DNA from: Microbacterium thalassium
Lineage (GTDB): Bacteria; Actinomycetota; Actinomycetes; Actinomycetales; Microbacteriaceae
Length of the DNA stretch: 64,000 bases
NCBI RefSeq assembly: GCF_014208045.1
Contig: NZ_JACHML010000001.1
Coordinates: 558,001 to 622,000 of the forward strand
Direction of reading: 5' to 3'
Shown here: in pieces, positions 8,402 to 16,933 of the stretch
Position numbering within the stretch: position 1 is the stretch's first letter
Layout of the letters: every line of letters begins with the position of its first letter
Notes under the pieces: model-generated
The model's input: only the letters and a program-made list of their open reading frames with translations
What the model was told of the DNA's origin: nothing
Databases searched by the model: none
Program-made: the position numbers and the translations under genes

Positions 8402-8935
8402 TCAGTGAGCGAGGGACGAACCGTCAAACTCATAACTGACGTCGACGATCACTGACGTAGTCAGCCGCACCTGCCCGGCACCTTCAACTAGACCTGGATT
8501 GATGGGGTTGACGAACTTTACTTGAGCCTCCGCGAGCGACCTCCCGGCGAGCGCTTCTGCGACCGCCCGAGCTAGGACTTCGCCCGCCGGGAAGTGACCC
8601 TTATCGAGCACGGTGATTGGACCTGCTTCCGGATCGATCATCGCCAGCACCCGCGCGGCGTCTCTAGCGCCAGCACGGATCATCGCGTGGCCCTGCATGA
8701 TCATGGGTTCGATACCGATCCGGTCGCGAACCTCCTCCCGCGGGAACGATCCCTCCTTGACGTCCACCGTCACGAGGAGATCTGGATCGATTGGGATTTT
8801 GACGGCGAGTGTTTCCTCTACGGTGATGCGCACCGGCTCATCCTGCCGCATATCAACGGTCGGTTCGATCCTCAAACGTGCACCGCTCGCTAGCCGACCG
8901 GTTTCGGGCGGGGTGGGGACTGTCTGATCGGTCAA
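8402..8935 (-). CDS. Hypothetical protein in the defence region
   Basis: A 177-residue acidic soluble protein with no family that I recognise. It is rich in Val, Ile, Glu and Asp and reads as alternating beta-strands and helices (for example a VRITVEETLAVKI strand pair, then an Ala-rich helix). It has no signal peptide or transmembrane segment. It starts with TTG and has no obvious ribosome site, so the true start may be internal. It lies 136 bases downstream of the helicase gene on the same strand and could be the last gene of the defence operon. Confidence 0.5.
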   Translation of the reverse strand: MTDQTVPTPPETGRLASGARLRIEPTVDMRQDEPVRITVEETLAVKIPIDPDLLVTVDVKEGSFPREEVRDRIGIEPMIMQGHAMIRAGARDAARVLAMIDPEAGPITVLDKGHFPAGEVLARAVAEALAGRSLAEAQVKFVNPINPGLVEGAGQVRLTTSVIVDVSYEFDGSSLAH

Positions 8936-9071
8936 GCCGACCCAGAAAACACCGGAAATCAGACAGCCCTCTCTCCGGTCGGCCTTGTTTACATCTGTTC
9001 CAATGAGTCCGACGGACGTCGCATCGGGGCCTCCATAGATTCACCCACGGAGGGACCGGGTGCGGGAAGAC

Positions 9072-10778
9072 TCACCCGCCGAGCCGTGGCATTCCGGACG
9101 GCCTAACGAACACAACCTTGTGCCGCGCCCGAGTGATTGCCACCCGAAGCAGTCGCCTCGTCTGAACATGCGGGGCGCCCTCGCGCTCAGTGAAGAACTC
9201 AGCTCTTCGGTAGCCCTCGACGATGACAACGCCATCGAATTCCTTGCCCTTCGACTTGTGCATGTTCATCAGCACGAAGCCTTGGGGATCCCGCTGTTCG
9301 GTTGCGAGCTTCTGCTGGTCGAGTGTTCTTCGCACCAAGTCGGTAGCTCGCCCGTATGAACCAGACTGGTCCCACTGATCTGCGAGACGACCGCCAATCT
9401 CATCCGTCGCTCCGAAGAGGCGAATGAACCGAGCAGCCTGGACGATCTCACTCAGCCCGTCCGCCCCCTCGAGTATTCTGCGCGCAGCCACCCAGTCCTT
9501 TCGAGGGTTGCCGGTCAGGACGAGCTCCGACTCCGCTTGCTCGACGATGTGCTTCGCACCCCTCGGTCGCACGGATCGCCCAGCCCGCAAATTGGCAGCA
9601 TTGGTGCGGTACCGATCGCGGAGGGTAAGGGCGCTGGCGATGGGGGCAGAGGCGGCCGCGCTCTTCACCTCGAAGAAGGCAGCGACGGCTTCGAGTGTCA
9701 GTGCCGCACGCTCGGCGGGCTCCCTGTCCGGCCACTCGAGCACGCCTGCAATGATCTGCGCGGCTGCCGCAGAGACTTCGGCATCCCAGAGCACGTCATG
9801 GGCGAGGGGTGCGTACTCGTGCCCCTTGTAGGTGTGCGGTCGAGATAGCCAGTTGGAGATCTCCGCGATCATTGCGTTCGTGCGGGCGAGCACGACGATG
9901 CTCGGCTTCTTGATGCCCGCCTTCCGCAGCTCTTGGTAGAGCCACACGGAAGCCACGTGCGTGATCGTCTCTAGCTGGCTGGCGTAGACCCCGATCTGCT
10001 GGACGTCATCGGTCTTCGGAAGTGCGCGGTTGTGCAGCACCGCGTCGGCAAACTGCAGGATGCCAGCGTCAGGGCTTCGGTGATTCTCGCCGCCCAGATC
10101 GAACTCCACAGGCGAGAGCACCTCGCGCACGTGGCTCAAGCGTTCGGGGTCGACGCGGTCGTCGTATTCGAAGATGCGCTGGTCCGGATCGGCCAAGATG
10201 ATCAGTTCACTGCGCTCAGACAGCGCCTGCACCAGCTCCCACTGCGAGTCGCTGGTGTCCTGAAACTCATCGAGGATGACTATCGGGAATCGGTCCGCGA
10301 CGAGCTCTGCCACCTTCGGCACCCTCGCGATCAGCGCGCCCGCGCCACTCGCGAAGTTGTCGAAAGCGAACAGTCCCTCCTCCTCGGCGAGCCGGTTCCG
10401 CTCATCGTTCCAGTCGCCCTCATGGTTGGCTTTCACGACCTTTTCGCGGTCGGGGAAGAGAATCCGGGCACTGGTCCCGGTGAGCAAGCGACCATGGGCG
10501 CGCAGGATATCCATGCAGAAGGCGTGGTAGGTCTGCACAGTGATCCGCGAGCGTTCCTCATGCGTCAGTACGTCCTTCGTCCGGCTCAGCACCTGACGCA
10601 CCGCGGCGCGCGAAAAACTAAGGAAGAGCACGCTCTGTCCAACCTCGAGCGTCGGGATGAGCCGCTGCGTCTTGAGGAGCGACAGGGTGGTCTTGCCCGA
10701 GCCCGGTCCACCCAGCACCATGATCCGGCCGTTGTGGTCGAAGGCCTGCTGTGCGGGATCGCTCAGCTGGAACGTCAT
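9072..10778 (-). CDS. UvrD/Rep-like superfamily 1 helicase, GajB-like
   Basis: A 568-residue ATP-dependent DNA helicase. Motif I GGPGSGKTT is at 23-31, motif II ILDEFQDTSDSQW near 170, a motif III-like LADPDQRIFEYD follows, motif V SKGKEFDGVVI lies near the end and motif VI VAITRAR at the C-terminus. It is shorter than housekeeping UvrD/PcrA (over 700 residues) and close to the size of the Gabija helicase GajB. Its ATG overlaps the stop of the OLD-type nuclease gene (ATGA, 10775-10778), the normal gajA-gajB order. In Gabija, GajB is thought to work with the GajA nuclease on phage DNA ends. Family call firm; Gabija assignment likely. Confidence 0.82.
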   Translation of the reverse strand: MTFQLSDPAQQAFDHNGRIMVLGGPGSGKTTLSLLKTQRLIPTLEVGQSVLFLSFSRAAVRQVLSRTKDVLTHEERSRITVQTYHAFCMDILRAHGRLLTGTSARILFPDREKVVKANHEGDWNDERNRLAEEEGLFAFDNFASGAGALIARVPKVAELVADRFPIVILDEFQDTSDSQWELVQALSERSELIILADPDQRIFEYDDRVDPERLSHVREVLSPVEFDLGGENHRSPDAGILQFADAVLHNRALPKTDDVQQIGVYASQLETITHVASVWLYQELRKAGIKKPSIVVLARTNAMIAEISNWLSRPHTYKGHEYAPLAHDVLWDAEVSAAAAQIIAGVLEWPDREPAERAALTLEAVAAFFEVKSAAASAPIASALTLRDRYRTNAANLRAGRSVRPRGAKHIVEQAESELVLTGNPRKDWVAARRILEGADGLSEIVQAARFIRLFGATDEIGGRLADQWDQSGSYGRATDLVRRTLDQQKLATEQRDPQGFVLMNMHKSKGKEFDGVVIVEGYRRAEFFTEREGAPHVQTRRLLRVAITRARHKVVFVRPSGMPRLGG

Positions 10779-12676
10779 GTCTCGGCAGGTTCCTCGGGCG
10801 CGCTGGTCTCGGTCGCGACCTCAGGGTCCGCCTCTTCGGAATCTGTGGCCGGCACAGCCACCTCGGGGTCGAAGCCAACTTCCGGCTCGCCTCGGAGTTC
10901 GACATCGATCGCGACCAAGATGTCGACTAGTTCAGTGGGTAGCTCCGCCTCGGTCTCGCAGTGCTCGACAAGCACCGCCGCGTAGGCGTAGGCCTCTCCC
11001 TTGCGCGCCTTGAGGACCTTGTGGACGAGCGTCGGCACGTTCGTATCGTCGATCGCTGGATCGAACGGATGATTCGTAGTCGGGTAGTCGCCGCGGGTGG
11101 ATACGTCGTCGAGGAAGCGACGCTGTGTCTCAACCGGGATGCCCTTCACGAGAACATCCTCGATCCCGAGCTCTTCCGACTCCCAGAACTCGTCGAACTC
11201 TGCTCGGTCGTCGAGTACGTCCTGTGGCAACTGACCGTTCGGCTTGTCACATACACCCCAGGCTTTCTTGCCGAGCGCCTTGAAGATGGGGCCGAACTTG
11301 GCGATGGAGCCGTCGCCAGGGGCCGTGAACATCGAGACGCCGGAGAAGTCGAGGTGGGTGTAGTCCGCGCGAACTCGCTCGAGCACCGCTGAAACCGCAG
11401 GGAAGACGACCGCCTCGGTTGAGCCTTCGACGACGAGCACGCCGCGCGCTAGTACGGCCTCAGCAAACTGACGCTTGTTGGTCAGATAGGTCTTGCGCTT
11501 GACCTTGGCAGGATCGATTGGTGTGCCGATCAGCTTTGCGCCGTCGCGGTGCAGCATGACGATGCTGTCGGGCTCGAACTGCTCGATGACCGGAGCAGAG
11601 TGCGACGTGACGATCGACTGACCCATCTCGCTCAGGACGTACCGGGTGACGCGCCGTTGCGTATGCGGAGGCAGCGCAATCTCTGGCTCCTCCATCGCGA
11701 AGATGACGGACTGCGTGCCCTTGAGATCGGCAATGATCGTGAGCAGGGCGAAGACCAGCAGATTGACCGAGCCGGTCCCTTGCTTCGCATAGGGAACGAG
11801 ATGGTCGCTCGGTTGCGTCGCGACGAAGAGTCGCACCACTTCACGAAGATGCTGGCGGGTCAGATCCGAGGCGAAGAAGGCTGCGGAGTCATCACCTGGA
11901 GCCATATTCACAAAGCGCCCGAGCCGCTCGCGAAGTTCCCCTCGAACCTCTTTGAGCTGCGGGATATCGCCGACGGCTGGATCGAGACCGCCGAGCTTGC
12001 CTAGGGTGTCGCTCCACATCTCGGCGGCACCGTCGCCCTCGAGTTGCAGGATCGTGTCCAGAAGTGACCCACGCTGAAGACTCAGCGCGCGCGAGCCCGT
12101 CCGAAGCGCTCGGAGGTAGACGTACCCAGCGAGCCGTTTGTGGGAACGCGAGAAGCGAGACAGACCCGCGCCCAGTTCCGCGAGAGCCTCGGTGTCATCG
12201 GCATCGATCAGCGGCTCCGGGTGACAGAAGAAGGTGTCGCCGACGAAGTCGTCCTCCTCACGGTCGTACCGACCGATGAAGCAGACGGGTAGCGCCCAGT
12301 CCACGCCCTCTTCGCCGGAGCGGTCAGCGCCGCCCTCCTCTTCATCGATGAACTCGCTCGCATAGTCATCCCATAGCCGAAGGTGCTGGTCTCCAAACCG
12401 GCGCCGCTCTTCCGGGGTGAGTTGCGTAAGTATGGCGTCGATGCGGATCTCGACTGGTGCTCCGTCTTCGTCGAGGTAGCGCCCGAGGTAGAAGTCGTGC
12501 TCGTCGACGACCGGGCGACGGTACAGACGCTCCGGGCCGAGCACGAGGTCGAGCGCGTCGCAGATGGTCGACTTTCCGGCGTTATTGCCGCCGACGAGCA
12601 GTGTGTGCGTCTTGAAATGGATCTCGCTGTCTTCAATACCCCGGAAGCTCTGAATCCGTATGTGGCGAACTCTCAT
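10775..12676 (-). CDS. OLD-family ATPase with TOPRIM nuclease domain, GajA-like
   Basis: A 633-residue class 2 OLD-like protein. The ABC/SMC-type ATPase has Walker A GGNNAGKST at 29-37 and the Walker B FAMEEPE at 326-332, and a TSHSAPVIEQ switch near 358. A TOPRIM nuclease follows: VVEGSTE at 415-421 (catalytic Glu) and an aspartate in GVCDKPNG at 474-481. The last 35 residues are an acidic Pro/Glu/Thr tail. It begins 34 bases after the hsdR stop on the same strand and overlaps the UvrD-like gene by 4 bp. Paired with such a helicase, OLD proteins form the Gabija antiphage complex. It could also be another OLD/helicase defence pair. Confidence 0.82.
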   Translation of the reverse strand: MRVRHIRIQSFRGIEDSEIHFKTHTLLVGGNNAGKSTICDALDLVLGPERLYRRPVVDEHDFYLGRYLDEDGAPVEIRIDAILTQLTPEERRRFGDQHLRLWDDYASEFIDEEEGGADRSGEEGVDWALPVCFIGRYDREEDDFVGDTFFCHPEPLIDADDTEALAELGAGLSRFSRSHKRLAGYVYLRALRTGSRALSLQRGSLLDTILQLEGDGAAEMWSDTLGKLGGLDPAVGDIPQLKEVRGELRERLGRFVNMAPGDDSAAFFASDLTRQHLREVVRLFVATQPSDHLVPYAKQGTGSVNLLVFALLTIIADLKGTQSVIFAMEEPEIALPPHTQRRVTRYVLSEMGQSIVTSHSAPVIEQFEPDSIVMLHRDGAKLIGTPIDPAKVKRKTYLTNKRQFAEAVLARGVLVVEGSTEAVVFPAVSAVLERVRADYTHLDFSGVSMFTAPGDGSIAKFGPIFKALGKKAWGVCDKPNGQLPQDVLDDRAEFDEFWESEELGIEDVLVKGIPVETQRRFLDDVSTRGDYPTTNHPFDPAIDDTNVPTLVHKVLKARKGEAYAYAAVLVEHCETEAELPTELVDILVAIDVELRGEPEVGFDPEVAVPATDSEEADPEVATETSAPEEPAET

Positions 12677-12710
12677 GACGTCATCGCTTTCACCGACCGT
12701 GCGAAGTTAG

Positions 12711-15700
12711 TCATCGCTTCATGTCCTGACTGCTTGTAAGCCCGAAGAACCGCTCGAAGAACACGCCGAGCTTCTCAATCACGCGCTGCTTCTTCTCGCC
12801 GTGGCTGCCGTCGGCAGAGAACCGGGAGGCCGGCGGAAGCACCTTGGTGATCGCTGTACCGGTCGTGCGGAGCGCACCGTCGCGGAACGCGATCTGGACA
12901 AATGCGCGAGTGGCGTCGGCGCGGAGTCGCTCGTCCTCGATGATGGCCTCGAGTTCGGCCTCGCGCTTGGCAGCGATGAATGCCTGCCACTCCTCGTCGA
13001 TGGCGCCGTCGACCGAGACGGAGTCGACGAAGGCTTCGATGAGGTCCTTCTTGTTGCGTAGTGTCGGGCTGGCGTCGACGGCGCGGGAGATCTCGGCGCG
13101 GATCTCCTTGTCCTCGCCGTCGCCGTGCTGGCTGCGGTACTTCTGGACGAGCATCAGGATGTAGTCGACGTTGATCTCGACCTGCTTGATCAGCTCGATC
13201 TCGAACACGACGTCGTCGTTGATGAGTTCCTTGTCGGCGTCCTTGTCCTTGCGGAACTCGGCGTAGAGGTCGAGGTAGACGCTGCGGTAGTCCTGGCCCT
13301 GGCGCTCGGTGAGGATCTCGTGGCCGGCGAAGTCATCGAACGAGGTGAGGATGTTCTCCAACCGCAGGATCTGCCCGAACAGCTGGATGAACTCCTTCTG
13401 CGCAGCCTCACCGGTGATCGACCGACCGAGCGGGAACGAAGCGAGTAGCTCGTCGACCTTCTCGGCGTACTCGCCGTAGTAGTCGCCGTACGGCTTGAGA
13501 AGCACGACCCCGCGGGCGTCCTTGTTGCCGAACAGTTCGAGTGCGGCGTTGGTCTCTTCCTCGAGATCACGGAAGGCGACGATGTTGCCGTACGTCTTGA
13601 CCGAGTTGAGGATGCGGTTGGTGCGCGAGTACGCCTGGATTAGGCCGTGCGCGCGCAGGTTCTTGTCGACGAAGAGTGTGTTGAGGGTCGTGGCGTCGAA
13701 GCCGGTGAGGAACATGTTGACCACGATGACGAGGTCGAGTTCGCGGTTCTTCAGCCGTTGCGAGAGGTCCTTGTAGTAGTTCTGGAATTTGTCTGCGCTG
13801 GTGTCGTAGCTCGTGCCGAAGATGGCGTTGTAGTCCTGGATGGCGTCTTCGAGGAAGCCGCGCGCGTCCGTGCTGAGCGCATCGGTGTCGAAGGCTTCGT
13901 CGTCGAGGATGCCGTCGTCGCTGGCATCGTTGGCGCCGTACGAGTAGATAAGGCCGATCTTCAGGCGGCGGTCAGCCGCGAGCGCTTCCTGCTGAATCTG
14001 GAAATGGTTGTAGTAGCGACGCGCCGCATCGATCGAGGCCGTCGCGAAGATGGCGTTGAAGCCGCGCACGCGCTTGCGCTCACGCACCGCCTCGGCCTGA
14101 CGCCGCGCACGCGTCGACTCAGCGACGTTCGTCACGACGGAGTGCTCGTAGCTCGAGGAGCGCTTGGTCTTCTGATCGAAGTGCTCCAGCGTGTACTGCA
14201 CGACCTGGCTGATGCGTTCCGGCGCCAGCAGCGCCTTCTCGGTATCGATGGCCGACACCTGCTTGTCGACGATGGTGCCGACCTTCACTGTGTTGACGTA
14301 GTCGATCCGGAACGGCAGCACGTTCTTGTCGGTGATCGCATCGACGATCGTGTAGGTGTGGAGCTTCTCGCCGAACGCCTGCTCGGTGGTCTTGAGTTGC
14401 GGGTTACCGCCCGTGCCGGCATTGACCGCGAAGATCGGGGTGCCGGTGAAGCCGAAGAGGTTGTAGCGCTTGAATGCGCGGGTGATGTCGGTGTGCATGT
14501 CACCGAACTGCGAACGGTGGCACTCGTCGAAGATGATTACGACGTGGTCGTTCGTGATCGCGTGACCCTTGTTGGCCTTGATGAAAGTCGAGAGCTTCTG
14601 GATCGTCGTGATGATGATCCGCGCGTTCGGATCCTCGAGCTGCTTCTTCAGCACCGCAGTTGAGGTGTTCGAGTTCGCCGCTCCCTTCTCGAAGCGGTCG
14701 TACTCGCGCATGGTCTGGTAGTCGAGATCCTTGCGGTCCACGACGAACAGCACCTTGTCGACGCTTGGCAGCTTCGACGCCAGTTGCGCGGTCTTGAAGC
14801 TCGTGAGGGTCTTGCCCGATCCGGTGGTGTGCCAGACGTAGCCGCCTGCGGCGACGGTGCCGAGCTGCTTGTAGTTGGTGGCGATGTCGATGCGCTGCAG
14901 GATCCGCTCGGTCGCGACGATCTGGTACGGGCGCATCACAAGCAGAAGCCGGTCGGCTGTGAGGACGCAGTAGCGGGTGAGGATGTTCAGCAGCGTGTGC
15001 TTGGCGAAGAAGGTCTTCGCGAATGATGTCAGATCGGTGATCGGCTTGTTCTGCGCGTCCGCCCACCACGAGGTGAACTCGAACGAGTTCGAGGTCTTGC
15101 GACCCTTGGTCTGCTTCTTGCCCTCGCTGATGTGCTGGGTGCGTGTCGTGTTCGAGTAGTACTTCGTCAGCGTGCCGTTGCTGATCACGAACAGCTGCAC
15201 GTACTCGAACAAGCCGGAGCCGACCCAGAAGCTATCGCGCTGATAGCGGTTGATCTGGTTGAACGCTTCACGGATGTCGACGCCGCGGCGCTTGAGCTCG
15301 ATGTGCACCATCGGGAGGCCGTTGACGAGAATGGTCACGTCATATCGGTTCGCGTGGTTCGCGCCGCCCTCGCCCTGGCCGATCTCGTACTGGTTGATGA
15401 CCTGGAGCCGGTTGTTGTGGATGTTCTGCTTGTCGAGCAAAGTGATGTTCTTTGTCGAACCGTCGTCGCGCTTCAGGAGCTGGACGTGGTCCTCCTGGAT
15501 GCGAACGGTCTTCTCGACAATTCCGTCGCTCCTGCCCGCGACCTTGGCGTCGAAGAAATCCATCCATTCTGCGTCGGAGAACGTGATGTGGTTGAGCGCC
15601 TCAAGCTGAGCACGCAGGTTTGCAACCAGCTGCGCTTCAGACGTGATCGGCAGGTACTCGTAGGCCTGCGAATTCAGAAGATGGATGAGCTCCTTCTCGA

Positions 15701-15818
15701 GCGCCGACTCAGACTGATACGCGGTCGCGGTGTGAGCTTCCGGAATGTACTCCGCGACAACCGTGGACTCGGCGGAGACTGCGATCGGGTCGTAATTGCG
15801 GTGAACAGCCTCGCTCAT
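12711..15818 (-). CDS. hsdR: Type I restriction enzyme R subunit
   Basis: A 1035-residue motor and nuclease subunit that translocates and cuts unmethylated DNA as part of HsdR2M2S. The N-terminal PD-(D/E)XK nuclease shows Asp160 and ELK at 174-176. The superfamily 2 helicase part has Walker A TTGSGKT at 331-337, DECH at 431-434 and GFTGTP at 456-461; a QAYSRTNR motif VI lies in the second half, followed by the C-terminal helical domain that docks on HsdM. Its start overlaps the hsdS stop by 4 bp. All key motifs are intact, so it is predicted to be active. Confidence 0.95.
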   Translation of the reverse strand: MSEAVHRNYDPIAVSAESTVVAEYIPEAHTATAYQSESALEKELIHLLNSQAYEYLPITSEAQLVANLRAQLEALNHITFSDAEWMDFFDAKVAGRSDGIVEKTVRIQEDHVQLLKRDDGSTKNITLLDKQNIHNNRLQVINQYEIGQGEGGANHANRYDVTILVNGLPMVHIELKRRGVDIREAFNQINRYQRDSFWVGSGLFEYVQLFVISNGTLTKYYSNTTRTQHISEGKKQTKGRKTSNSFEFTSWWADAQNKPITDLTSFAKTFFAKHTLLNILTRYCVLTADRLLLVMRPYQIVATERILQRIDIATNYKQLGTVAAGGYVWHTTGSGKTLTSFKTAQLASKLPSVDKVLFVVDRKDLDYQTMREYDRFEKGAANSNTSTAVLKKQLEDPNARIIITTIQKLSTFIKANKGHAITNDHVVIIFDECHRSQFGDMHTDITRAFKRYNLFGFTGTPIFAVNAGTGGNPQLKTTEQAFGEKLHTYTIVDAITDKNVLPFRIDYVNTVKVGTIVDKQVSAIDTEKALLAPERISQVVQYTLEHFDQKTKRSSSYEHSVVTNVAESTRARRQAEAVRERKRVRGFNAIFATASIDAARRYYNHFQIQQEALAADRRLKIGLIYSYGANDASDDGILDDEAFDTDALSTDARGFLEDAIQDYNAIFGTSYDTSADKFQNYYKDLSQRLKNRELDLVIVVNMFLTGFDATTLNTLFVDKNLRAHGLIQAYSRTNRILNSVKTYGNIVAFRDLEEETNAALELFGNKDARGVVLLKPYGDYYGEYAEKVDELLASFPLGRSITGEAAQKEFIQLFGQILRLENILTSFDDFAGHEILTERQGQDYRSVYLDLYAEFRKDKDADKELINDDVVFEIELIKQVEINVDYILMLVQKYRSQHGDGEDKEIRAEISRAVDASPTLRNKKDLIEAFVDSVSVDGAIDEEWQAFIAAKREAELEAIIEDERLRADATRAFVQIAFRDGALRTTGTAITKVLPPASRFSADGSHGEKKQRVIEKLGVFFERFFGLTSSQDMKR

Positions 15819-16933
15819 GTCACGGCCTCTTCGAACGCGAAGAGCTTGTCACGGTAGTACGCGTATTGCTTGCGACGGGCCGCGATTTCCGCCGGGAGTC
15901 CTGTGCTTGGGTCATTCATGAGCGCATCGAGTTCATCGAGCACTGCTGTTCGATGCGCCTGCTCCGCAACCGGTACGTATGCGATCCGCAGGTCTTTGAT
16001 CTTCCCGACCGCCAACCCGGGCTGAGCGGACTTAGTCTTGTACTGGTTGAGGTTCATGTATGCGAGCTTGTGGTAGGCCCAAGCCATGTCGACATCCAGC
16101 CTTGGCGTTACAACGACCGCATGCTCGGTCGCATAGATCTTCCCGTCTGCTCGATGCACATTTCCGCAGAGAGCGCCCTGGCGCCCGATAAGCAAGACGC
16201 TGCGATCGTAGTTGTATTCGCTGACGTAGCCGCGAAGTCCGTTGCCACCGAAGCACGGATAGGGCTTCTCGTCGGTGGGTACCTCTGAGATCTCGGATGA
16301 TGGGATGTGCTTGCCAGCACGCATCTCGAAGATTTCCCCGAGTGGTAGTGCAGTTGAGAATCCTTGAGGCTCCGCGACCAGATGAGACCGGTAGTAGCCG
16401 TATTGGCGCTGGCGCGCGTCCAGCTCCGTTTCCAGCTCCGCTTCGAGCAGGGTGAACTGGTCCAAGATTCGCACGATCTCGTGCTGCACCTCTACAGGCG
16501 GCACTGGGATGCGAAAGCCTGAGTAGGTGCCAATCCACTGACGAGCGTGGTCTTGGGGTGCGTACCTGATTGTCTGCATCGCATAGAAGGCGTAGCGAAG
16601 CGTCACTCTTGGCTCATCGCTTGGCGTGAGCATCTTCATCGCTGAGGACTTGGCTTTGAACGGGAAGTCCACCCACTTAAACGCAGTTGTGAAGTCATCG
16701 AAGATGATGACGGGCGACGCGGGCGATGCCGGATAGATGCCCTCGGTTTCGTCTGTGCGACCAAGCACGAAGGTCTGCCCCGCCGTGAGAACGGGAGTGG
16801 TGAACTTGTCGTTGTAGTTTGTCGATGCGACCAAGTACTTCGTCGGCTGCTCGTAGGTGAGGAGTTGACCAAGCGGCACGAAGGGAACACCGCTGGGCGC
16901 GAGTTGCGCAGTCAAGTCATCGACCAGACTCAC
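15815..16933 (-). CDS. hsdS: Type I restriction-modification specificity subunit
   Basis: A 372-residue DNA-recognition subunit. It has two target recognition domains, each followed by a conserved helical spacer. The central spacer holds the run VEVQHEIVRILDQF and ends in RQRQYGYYRSHL; the C-terminal one ends in RRKQYAYYRDKL. This internal repeat is the expected architecture for recognition of a split site. The start overlaps hsdM by 4 bp and the end overlaps hsdR by 4 bp. The target sequence cannot be read from the protein. There is no second hsdS or recombinase nearby that would suggest shuffling. Confidence 0.93.
   Translation of the reverse strand: MSLVDDLTAQLAPSGVPFVPLGQLLTYEQPTKYLVASTNYNDKFTTPVLTAGQTFVLGRTDETEGIYPASPASPVIIFDDFTTAFKWVDFPFKAKSSAMKMLTPSDEPRVTLRYAFYAMQTIRYAPQDHARQWIGTYSGFRIPVPPVEVQHEIVRILDQFTLLEAELETELDARQRQYGYYRSHLVAEPQGFSTALPLGEIFEMRAGKHIPSSEISEVPTDEKPYPCFGGNGLRGYVSEYNYDRSVLLIGRQGALCGNVHRADGKIYATEHAVVVTPRLDVDMAWAYHKLAYMNLNQYKTKSAQPGLAVGKIKDLRIAYVPVAEQAHRTAVLDELDALMNDPSTGLPAEIAARRKQYAYYRDKLFAFEEAVT

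Noticed and set aside
15815..16933. Phase-variable hsdS
   Set aside because: No second specificity gene, recombinase or inverted repeats were seen nearby.
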